In this document: in pieces, positions 1-4,896 of the stretch
Numbering within the stretch: the stretch's first letter is position 1
How the letters are laid out: the number at the start of each line of letters is the position of its first letter
NCBI GenBank assembly: GCA_017305815.1
Contig: JAFKJZ010000500.1
Location: 1-6,967, forward strand
Direction: 5' to 3'
Length of the DNA stretch: 6,967 nt
From: Hyphomicrobiales bacterium
GTDB taxonomy: Bacteria; Pseudomonadota; Alphaproteobacteria; Rhizobiales; Kaistiaceae
Position numbers and translations under genes: made by a program
Notes under the pieces: generated by a model
Told to the model about the DNA's origin: nothing
Databases searched by the model: none
The model's input: the letters and a program-made list of their open reading frames with translations, nothing else

Positions 1-294
1 ATGCCACAAATCGACTTCGGTCTCCGGCGGCAGCCGCAGTTCGATCGGGTCGCCGACGAGGCTGTCGGCGCTGTCGCGCGCCTTGCGGAGCGCCGCGAGG
101 CACCAGCGCAGCGCCCCGAGCGGATCGCTGCTTTCGGCGAAGAGCTCCGCCGCAAGCGTCCGCCGTTCGAGCGGGCGCGGCGCCAGCACGACGCGCGCCA
201 GCACCGCCCACGCCTGGTGGCCGCGCACGGCCTGGCTTTCGCCGGCCTCATTGAAGATGGCCGGCCTGCCGAGCAGTCTTATCCGTCCTGCCAC
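1..294 (-). CDS. SARP/BTAD-family transcriptional regulator, N-terminal part (partial)
   Basis: This is the first 98 codons of a minus-strand gene that continues past the left edge. It starts at a GTG (294-292). An AGGAG ribosome-binding site lies at 308-304, 9 nt upstream, and an in-frame TAG at 336-334 leaves no ATG, GTG or TTG further upstream. The translation opens VAGRIRLLGRPAIF, followed by a basic helix block (residues about 24-50, VRGHQAWAVLARVVLAPRPL, then ERRTLAAELF), then DPLGALRWCLAALRKA (about 60-75) and GDPIELRLPPETEVDLW. This is the winged-helix DNA-binding layout of SARP/AfsR-like regulators, which usually precedes a bacterial transcriptional activation domain and, in longer members, AAA or TPR modules. 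Those downstream domains are outside the window, so subclass and target are unknown. It is divergent from the DUF4242 gene, with about 180 bp between them. Family assignment is by pattern recognition. The start is well supported. Confidence 0.8.
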   Translation of the reverse strand, partial: MAGRIRLLGRPAIFNEAGESQAVRGHQAWAVLARVVLAPRPLERRTLAAELFAESSDPLGALRWCLAALRKARDSADSLVGDPIELRLPPETEVDLWH

Positions 295-303
295 AATCGG
301 GAG

Positions 304-308
304 CTCCT
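304..308 (-). promoter_or_regulatory. Ribosome-binding site deciding the GTG start of the SARP regulator
   Basis: The minus strand reads AGGAG here, 9 nt before the GTG at 294-292. With the in-frame stop at 336-334 it fixes the start of the partial regulator gene, which has no ATG start. Confidence 0.7.
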
Positions 309-328
309 GCGAGGTTTCCGCCTCGGAC

Positions 329-342
329 CGGGTCTAGACCCG
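329..342. promoter_or_regulatory. 14-bp perfect palindrome, candidate operator
   Basis: CGGGTCTAGACCCG is perfectly self-complementary. It lies 35 bp upstream of the GTG start of the SARP regulator, in the divergent gap shared with the DUF4242 gene. Its position suits an operator controlling one or both genes. No regulator can be assigned, and SARP proteins usually bind direct repeats, so it may serve another factor or be chance. Confidence 0.35.
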
Positions 343-473
343 CGGCATTGCCGCACCGAACCGTGTGACCAGGCGTTGGATGCCGCTGCGGCAGTTTTCG
401 GTCTGCTTCCGCTTCGCGTCAAACGGCATGGCTGCAGAAACGTGGCGCATCCTGCAAACGGAAGGAGAAAAGC

Positions 474-749
474 ATGAAGACCTTCGTGATCGAGCGCGAG
501 ATTCCAGGCGCCAGCAAGCTGACGGCGGACGAGCTCAAGGGCATCTCCTCGAAGTCCTGCGACGTGGTGGCGGGTCTGGGGGAGCCCTACAAATGGGTCC
601 AGAGCTATGTCGCCGGCGACAAGATCTATTGCGTCCATGAGGCGGAGAGCGCCGACGTCATCTACCGGCATGCCCGCGAGGGCGGCTTTCCGGCCGACCG
701 GGTGACCGAGGTCGCCGCGATTATCGGACCACAGACCGCGGCCGGCTGA
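474..749 (+). CDS. DUF4242 domain-containing small protein
   Basis: A complete 91-residue protein with an AAGGAG ribosome-binding site at 462-467 ahead of the ATG. The sequence MKTFVIEREIPGA, then SCDVVAGLG (about 28-36), KWVQSYVAGDKIYCVHEAES (40-59) and HAREGGFPADRVTEVAAII (66-84) is the characteristic DUF4242 pattern over its whole length. The family has a small ferredoxin-like fold. A Streptomyces coelicolor member, SCO4226, has been described as nickel-binding, but the physiological role of the family is not established. Possible ligand residues here are Cys29, Cys53, His55 and His66, though I cannot say they bind metal. There is no signal peptide or membrane segment, so it is probably cytoplasmic. 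It is divergent from a SARP-type regulator, which may control it. It is followed by GC-rich inverted repeats and looks monocistronic. Confidence 0.88.
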   Translation: MKTFVIEREIPGASKLTADELKGISSKSCDVVAGLGEPYKWVQSYVAGDKIYCVHEAESADVIYRHAREGGFPADRVTEVAAIIGPQTAAG

Positions 750-793
750 TCCGCCGCCAAGGCCCCGGCGGACGCGGATCCGCATCCGCCGGG
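750..793 (+). terminator. Overlapping GC-rich inverted repeats after the DUF4242 gene
   Basis: Two mutually exclusive hairpins start at the DUF4242 stop codon. The first pairs TCCGCCG (750-756) with CGGCGGA (766-772) around a 9-nt loop. The second is a 30-bp palindrome (764-793) with a single internal mismatch (773/784) centred on GCGGATCCGC. They would fold strongly in RNA and could end or stabilise the DUF4242 transcript. No U-tract follows, so this is not a classical intrinsic terminator. Confidence 0.4.
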
Positions 794-827
794 ACACCCG
801 CCCGGACGCATCGCGCGCTGGATTTCC

Positions 828-841
828 TTGATCTGAATCAA
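828..841. promoter_or_regulatory. FNR/FixK box 1, upstream of the unknown-ppk2 unit
   Basis: TTGATCTGAATCAA is a perfect match to the FNR/FixK/Dnr consensus TTGAT-N4-ATCAA. Its centre (834.5) is exactly 41.5 bp upstream of a start site predicted at 876 from the TAATAT hexamer at 864-869. That is the standard geometry of class II activated FNR promoters. The likely regulator is the FixK-like protein encoded at 4203-4880, an inference from family knowledge. Confidence 0.88.
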
Positions 842-863
842 GCGCGAGCGGCCTTCCGCAGCG

Positions 864-869
864 TAATAT
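864..869 (+). promoter_or_regulatory. -10 element of the FNR-type promoter for the unknown-ppk2 unit
   Basis: TAATAT lies at -12 to -7 of a start site predicted at about 876, downstream of the FNR/FixK box at 828-841. No good -35 is present, as expected for a class II activator-dependent promoter. The predicted leader is about 30 nt and includes the AGGAG ribosome-binding site at 893-897. Confidence 0.65.
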
Positions 870-905
870 TCGGGACAGTGTGCGGGCCTTCTAGGAGCGT
901 GGCAA

Positions 906-1361
906 ATGTCCGGAAGCATCGACGACCTCATCCCCAGCGCGGCGCATATCCGTGAGGAAGCCGCCCGCAAGGAGGCCGAGAAGGCGGCGGAATATGCAAG
1001 CCTCGCCGCGGCAGCCCAGGCGGAGAAGAATGCGCTCGTCGAGCAGCTGAGCCGGCCTTCCGGCAAGACCGAGGATGAGAAGGTCCAGTTGGCCGCGACG
1101 GTGATCCAGCGCGCGGTACGCAACGGCCTGACGGAAGTGCAGGTCTACCGCTTTCCCAATTCGATGTGCACGGATAATGGCCGCGCCATCAACCAGCAGG
1201 AGGAGGGTTGGGAGAAGACCCTGACCGGTATTCCGAAGGAGATCTTCCAGCTCTGGTCCGATTATCTGAAGCCGCGCGGCTATCACATCCGCTACCAGAT
1301 CATCGATTTTCCCGGCGGCATGCCGGGTGACATCGCCATCACGATCTCCTGGAGCAATTGA
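906..1361 (+). CDS. Conserved protein of unknown function (151 aa) upstream of ppk2
   Basis: A complete ORF with an AGGAG ribosome-binding site at 893-897, 8 nt before the ATG. Residues about 12-50 are an Ala/Glu/Lys-rich helix, probably coiled coil, with no signal peptide or membrane segment. Residues 55-151 form a compact domain with the recognisable stretches VQVYRFPNSMCTDNGRAINQ (78-97), GWEKTLTGIP (101-110), FQLWSDYLKPRGY (114-126) and DFPGGMPGDIAITISW (134-149). I recall similar hypothetical proteins in Rhizobiales but know no function and assign none. It is the first gene behind a textbook FNR/FixK promoter. It lies 47 bp upstream of ppk2 on the same strand, so the two are probably co-transcribed under low oxygen. 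That suggests a link to polyphosphate or stress metabolism without proving it. Confidence 0.8.
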   Translation: MSGSIDDLIPSAAHIREEAARKEAEKAAEYASLAAAAQAEKNALVEQLSRPSGKTEDEKVQLAATVIQRAVRNGLTEVQVYRFPNSMCTDNGRAINQQEEGWEKTLTGIPKEIFQLWSDYLKPRGYHIRYQIIDFPGGMPGDIAITISWSN

Positions 1362-1371
1362 GGGTTGAGGG

Positions 1372-1390
1372 CGCCGCCTGACCGGCGGCG
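1372..1390 (+). other. Intercistronic GC hairpin between the 151-aa gene and ppk2
   Basis: CGCCGCC (1372-1378) pairs perfectly with GGCGGCG (1384-1390) around a TGACC loop, giving a 7-bp all-GC stem. It sits after the upstream stop codon and just before the GGGGA ribosome-binding site of ppk2 (1396-1400). There is no U-tract, so full termination is unlikely. It could stabilise or process the transcript, or lower ppk2 expression relative to the first gene. Confidence 0.4.
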
Positions 1391-1408
1391 AAGCCGGGGA
1401 CGACGATC

Positions 1409-2209
1409 ATGGCACGCGATGAGCCGGACGGACGGATGAAGCGCAGGGACTATGAGGCGGAGCTGGAAAAGCTCCAGGTCGAGCTCTGCCATTTGCAGCA
1501 ATGGGTGCAGGAATACGGGGCGCGCGTGATCATCCTGTTCGAGGGGCGCGACGCGGCCGGCAAGGGCGGCACGATCAAGGCGATCACCGAGAAGGTCAGC
1601 TCGCGCGTTTTCCGCGTGGTGGCGCTGCCGGCGCCGTCGGATCGCGAGCGGACGCAGCTCTTCATGCAGCGCTACATGCAGAATTTCCCGGCCGGCGGCG
1701 AGATCGTGATTTTCGATCGCAGCTGGTACAACCGCGCCGGCGTCGAATATGTGATGGGCTTTTGCAGCCCCGATGAGCACCAGCGCTTTCTGTCGCTCTG
1801 CCCGCAGATCGAGAAATACATCATCGATGGCGGCATTATCCTGATCAAGCTCTGGCTCGAGGTCGGGATGGAGGAGCAGGAGCGCCGCTTCAAGGCGCGC
1901 ATCCATGATCCGCTGCGGCAATGGAAGCTGAGCCCGATGGATACGGAGTCCTACCGGCGCTGGTACGAATATTCGCGGGCGCGCGACATGATGTTCGCGG
2001 CGACGAGCACGGAGCATGCGCCGTGGCGGATCGTCCGCTCCGACGACAAGCGCCGGGCGCGGCTGAACTGCATCGCGCATATCCTGGAGCGGATTCCCTA
2101 TGCCCGCGTGAAGCGGGAAGAGGTCAAGCTGCCAAAGCGCTCCGGCAAGGGCCATTACGACGATCAGGAGTCGCTGCGCGGCATGGAGTTCGTGGCGGAG
2201 CGCTACTGA
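1409..2209 (+). CDS. ppk2: Polyphosphate kinase 2, class I (polyphosphate:NDP phosphotransferase)
   Basis: A 266-residue single-domain PPK2. The family transfers phosphate between inorganic polyphosphate and nucleoside diphosphates in the cytoplasm, and class I enzymes mainly make ATP or GTP from ADP or GDP. Visible motifs are the Walker A loop FEGRDAAGKGGT (44-55), the Walker B region VIFDRSWYNRAGVE (100-113), KLWLEVGMEEQERRFKAR (147-164), the lid region IHDPLRQWKLSPMD (165-178), and YEYSRARDMMFAAT with APWRIVRSDDKRRARLN (186-220). All key residues are present and the length is normal for the one-domain class. The ATG at 1409 has a modest GGGGA site at 1396-1400. An ATG at 1436 is a less likely alternative. 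It is second in the unit behind FNR/FixK box 1 and ends 22 bp before the convergent sulP stop. The exact nucleotide preference cannot be read from the sequence. Confidence 0.95.
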   Translation: MARDEPDGRMKRRDYEAELEKLQVELCHLQQWVQEYGARVIILFEGRDAAGKGGTIKAITEKVSSRVFRVVALPAPSDRERTQLFMQRYMQNFPAGGEIVIFDRSWYNRAGVEYVMGFCSPDEHQRFLSLCPQIEKYIIDGGIILIKLWLEVGMEEQERRFKARIHDPLRQWKLSPMDTESYRRWYEYSRARDMMFAATSTEHAPWRIVRSDDKRRARLNCIAHILERIPYARVKREEVKLPKRSGKGHYDDQESLRGMEFVAERY

Positions 2210-2231
2210 CGGCCGGCACAGGTCGCTGGGG

Positions 2232-3944
2232 TCACGGCTCGCCGGCCGGCGCGGGGCGCGGCCACTCCTTCCCCAGTACGCCGTCGAGCGTCTGCGGCCA
2301 TTCGCTTCTGTCCGTCTTCTCGGCCAGCCCCTCCGCCTGCAGCAGGTCGCGCACCTGCGCATGCGCGCCGACGATGTGGAAGGCGATGCGGCGGGTTTCG
2401 AGCATCTCCTGGAGATCCAGCAGCATGCGCGCGCCGGCCAGGTCGATATAGGGCGATGCGGAGAGGTCGCAGGCGACAGCCCGGATGTCCTTCGCGTCGT
2501 CGAGTGAGCCCGCGACTGTCGAAAACACCTTCTCGGAATTGATGTAGAGCAGCGAGGCCTCGGGCCGGAAGGCGATGATGCCGCCGAGCGCCTCGATATC
2601 GGCGTGGCGGGCGCGGTCGGCGTAGCGTCCGGAGCCGGGGAGCCGGCCGAGGAAGGCGACGTTGGGCCGTGACGCGCGCGCCAGGAGCAGCAGGACCGAG
2701 GCGATCGCCGCCAGCAACACGCCCTGCAGGATCCCGAGCAGCAGCACGGCGAAAAGGGCGATCGCCGCCGCATAGAAATCGAGCCGGCTCACCTGCCACA
2801 TCCGCGCCAGCGAGGCGATGTCGACCAGCTTGTAGACGGCGGTGAAGACGATGGCGGCTAGAACCGCCTTCGGCAGGTTGGTCAGCAAGCCGGTGAAGAA
2901 GAGCAGGCATAGCGCGAGCGCCACGGAGCAGAAGACGAGGGCGAGCGGAGTGCGCGCGCCGGCATTGTCGTTGACGGCGGATTGCGACAGGCCGCCGGCG
3001 ACGGGATAGGCGCCTCCGAACGCCGCGGCGAGGTTGGCGGCGCCGAGCCCCAGGAACTCCTGTCGCACGTCGAGGCTGTAGCCGTGCTTGGCGGCGAAGC
3101 CGCGGGCGGCCGAGACGCCTTCGATATAGGCGAGCAGCAGGCAGCCGGCCGCGATCGGGAAGAGATCGTCCGCCGCGAGCAGGCCGAACGCCGGCACAGC
3201 AATGGCCGGCAGTCCCTCGGGGATCGTGCCGGTGACCGGAACGCCGAGCGCTGGCAAACCGAACAGCGTGGCGACGACGATGGCGACCGCCATCACCGTG
3301 AGGCCGACCGGCCGGCCGGGCAGCAGCCTTTCGCCGGCGAGAAGGAGCGCCATCGCCGCGAGACCGATGAGGAGGACGAGCCACTGCGTTCCGCCGAGTT
3401 CGCCGGCGAAGCGGATGGCGCGATCGAAGAAATTGTGGCCACCGCCGGCGATGCCGAACAGGCTCGGCAGCTGGCTCATGATGATCGTCAGCCCGGCGCC
3501 GGCCTTGAAGCCGACGAGGATGCTGTCGCTGACCAGGCGGACGAGGATGCTGAGCCGGAAGAGCCAGGCGATCAGGCAGAGCAGCGCGACGGCGCAGGCG
3601 GCGAGGCTGGCGATCGCCGCGTAGCGGGCGGCGTCGCCGCCGGCCAGCGCGCCGACGGAGCCGGCGATCATCAGCGAGATCGCCGATGTCGGGCCGACCG
3701 CCAGCTGTCGCGACGAGCCGAGCAGGGCGTAGCCGATACCGCCGAGCATGTAGCCGTATATGCCGACCTGCGGCGGCAGCCCGGCCAGCGCCGCATAGGC
3801 GAGCGACACGGGAATCGCGTAGGCGGCGAGCGTCACGCCCGCGACGAGGTCGGCCGGAAGCCAGGCGCCGTGATAGGCGCCGAGCCAGCGGGCCGGGGGA
3901 AAAAGGTCTTTCCAGTCTGTCTGGAGCAAGGAGCGGATCTGCAT
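2232..3944 (-). CDS. SulP family inorganic anion transporter with C-terminal STAS domain
   Basis: An inner-membrane transporter of the SulP/SLC26 family, which moves anions such as sulfate, bicarbonate or dicarboxylates. The substrate is not predictable here. From the start at 3944 it has 570 residues. Family blocks are DLVAGVTLAAYAIPVSLAYA (32-51), GLPPQVGIYGYMLGG (55-69) with SSRQLAVGPTSAISLM, SDSILVGFKAGAGL (139-152), a hydrophobic multi-span core to about residue 421, and a STAS domain at about 450-560 (CDLSASPYIDLAGARMLLDL). The frame is open to an ATG at 4028 (598 aa). I prefer 3944 because the extra 28 residues look unlike the family and an FNR/FixK box at 4041-4054 would place a class II start site near 4006. 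An ATG at 3989 is also possible. No strong ribosome-binding site decides. The Ser phosphorylated in SpoIIAA-type STAS domains aligns with Ala503. No carbonic anhydrase gene is adjacent. Confidence 0.93.
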   Translation of the reverse strand: MQIRSLLQTDWKDLFPPARWLGAYHGAWLPADLVAGVTLAAYAIPVSLAYAALAGLPPQVGIYGYMLGGIGYALLGSSRQLAVGPTSAISLMIAGSVGALAGGDAARYAAIASLAACAVALLCLIAWLFRLSILVRLVSDSILVGFKAGAGLTIIMSQLPSLFGIAGGGHNFFDRAIRFAGELGGTQWLVLLIGLAAMALLLAGERLLPGRPVGLTVMAVAIVVATLFGLPALGVPVTGTIPEGLPAIAVPAFGLLAADDLFPIAAGCLLLAYIEGVSAARGFAAKHGYSLDVRQEFLGLGAANLAAAFGGAYPVAGGLSQSAVNDNAGARTPLALVFCSVALALCLLFFTGLLTNLPKAVLAAIVFTAVYKLVDIASLARMWQVSRLDFYAAAIALFAVLLLGILQGVLLAAIASVLLLLARASRPNVAFLGRLPGSGRYADRARHADIEALGGIIAFRPEASLLYINSEKVFSTVAGSLDDAKDIRAVACDLSASPYIDLAGARMLLDLQEMLETRRIAFHIVGAHAQVRDLLQAEGLAEKTDRSEWPQTLDGVLGKEWPRPAPAGEP

Positions 3945-4040
3945 GACCGTCGCCGTCGTTCCGCCGTCGCCCCGACAATTCCGCGGCATGCCGGCTGTTC
4001 CGATCTTCCGCTCATTGGCGGCCCCCATGGCGGGGCCGGA

Positions 4041-4054
4041 TTGATCTGGATCAA
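4041..4054. promoter_or_regulatory. FNR/FixK box 2, between sulP and the Crp/Fnr regulator gene
   Basis: TTGATCTGGATCAA is a perfect TTGAT-N4-ATCAA site in the divergent gap. For sulP, class II geometry predicts a start near 4006, upstream of the candidate ATGs at 3989 and 3944 but downstream of the ATG at 4028. For the regulator gene the box centre lies about 155 bp before the ATG. No clear -10 hexamer is seen at the expected distance in either direction, so it could activate sulP through a weak promoter, autoregulate the regulator, or repress. Confidence 0.82.
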
Positions 4055-4202
4055 GTCCCGGAAGCCGACTGGAAGCTGCGCTGCGCGCCGCGCGCCGGCG
4101 GGGCCGTCAAATTCCCCTTTGCTGCAATCGACAAATGTGGAAAATCGGCGATATGCCTGAAGGTCAGTACGTCGTGTCCATGTCCAGTTCGGGAGTGGGT
4201 CC

Positions 4203-4880
4203 ATGTTCGTCCGCGCCAGCACCGATCCGGTGTTTCGCCTGAGTTCGCTCGGCGTGCTGGGAATGGAGAGCGACTCCAACCCGGTCGTCAGCCTGAACGA
4301 GTTCACCTATCGAAAGGGCATGGAGATCTACGGCGAGAAAGAGCCGGCGGACTATGTCTACCGGGTCAAGAGCGGCGCAGTGCGAAGCTACAAGCTGCTT
4401 TCGGACGGGCGACGCCAGATCGGCGCCTTCCACCTGCTCGGCGACATTTTCGGGCTCGAAAGCGGCGGCGAGCACCAGTTCACCACCGAGGCGATCGTCG
4501 ATACCACCGTGCGGCTGATCAAGCGGCACAGCCTCGACAGCCTCGCCGCGAACGATGCACTGGTCGCGCGGAACCTGCTCAGCATGACGATGGACAATCT
4601 ACGGCACGCCGAGAACCACATGCTGCTGCTCGGCCGCAAGACCTCGCAGGAGCGCGTCGCCGCCTTCCTGCTCGAGATGGACAAGCGGCTGACGGCGGCC
4701 GGCGTCATGGTGCTGCCGATGTCGCGGCGCGATATCGCCGACTATCTCGGCCTGACGCTGGAGACCGTGTCCCGGGTGCTGTCGCGGTTGCACGAGCTCG
4801 GCATTCTCGGCTTCGTCGGCCACAACCAGCGCCAGATCGCGCTGCTGGATCGGCGGCAACTGGCCGGCCTTGACCGCTAG
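4203..4880 (+). CDS. Crp/Fnr family transcriptional regulator, FixK-like
   Basis: A 225-residue cytoplasmic DNA-binding regulator. Residues about 30-125 form the cyclic-nucleotide-binding-like sensor fold (GRRQIGAFHLLGDIFGLESG at 69-88). About 126-145 is the dimer helix, followed by GRKTSQERVAAFLLEM (144-159). The C-terminal helix-turn-helix is MSRRDIADYLGLTLETVSRV (173-192). The recognition helix carries E187, S190 and R191, the E-x-x-S-R pattern with which FNR/FixK proteins read TTGAT half-sites. Three such sites occur in this window. The protein contains no cysteine, so it cannot hold an FNR-type iron-sulfur cluster and lacks a FixK2-like redox cysteine. Oxygen control is therefore probably upstream, for example FixLJ-type transcription, or through another ligand. 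The ATG has a GGGAG site at 4191-4195. The gene is divergent from sulP and convergent with the AI-2E gene. NnrR- or Dnr-like function cannot be excluded. Confidence 0.92.
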   Translation: MFVRASTDPVFRLSSLGVLGMESDSNPVVSLNEFTYRKGMEIYGEKEPADYVYRVKSGAVRSYKLLSDGRRQIGAFHLLGDIFGLESGGEHQFTTEAIVDTTVRLIKRHSLDSLAANDALVARNLLSMTMDNLRHAENHMLLLGRKTSQERVAAFLLEMDKRLTAAGVMVLPMSRRDIADYLGLTLETVSRVLSRLHELGILGFVGHNQRQIALLDRRQLAGLDR

Positions 4881-4896
4881 GGTCCGCAGTCCATCG

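Larger units (their letters stand above)
295..473. other. Divergent intergenic region between SARP regulator and DUF4242 gene
   Basis: This 179-bp gap separates two divergent genes and must hold both promoters. I can point to the palindrome at 329-342 and a smaller inverted repeat at 381-393 (TGCCGC T GCGGCA). No convincing -35/-10 pair and no FNR-type box are visible. The reading frame that runs through here from position 1 on the plus strand is best explained as antisense to the regulator and upstream of the real DUF4242 start. Confidence 0.5.

Noticed and set aside
1..477. Plus-strand 158-residue reading frame beginning at position 1.
   Set aside because: It is Arg/Ala/Pro-rich with no family resemblance, and it is antisense to the SARP regulator, which has a good ribosome-binding site and clear domain motifs. 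Its end overlaps the true DUF4242 start.
2211..2247. Inverted repeat GGCCGGC (2211-2217) and GCCGGCC (2241-2247) between the convergent ppk2 and sulP stops, a possible bidirectional terminator.
   Set aside because: The loop is 23 nt, the arms are themselves palindromic CG-rich words common in this DNA, and no U-tract follows on either side.
2203..3978. Minus-strand frame of 591 residues overlapping sulP in another frame.
   Set aside because: It is Arg-rich low-complexity translation, shifted relative to the true sulP frame, with no family motif.
4119..4155. Possible sigma-70 promoter for the Crp/Fnr gene (TTGCTG with downstream AT-rich bases).
   Set aside because: No -10 hexamer occurs at 16-18 bp spacing. 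GATATG near 4150 is about 25 bp away.
2982..4160. Long plus-strand reading frame of 392 residues opposite sulP.
   Set aside because: Its Glu/Arg/Asp/Gly-rich, repetitive composition is typical of an antisense frame in high-GC DNA. The opposite strand encodes an unmistakable SulP transporter.
4881..4896. Terminator between the convergent Crp/Fnr and AI-2E genes.
   Set aside because: The 16-bp gap has no hairpin or U-tract. Termination must occur within the opposing gene or by Rho.
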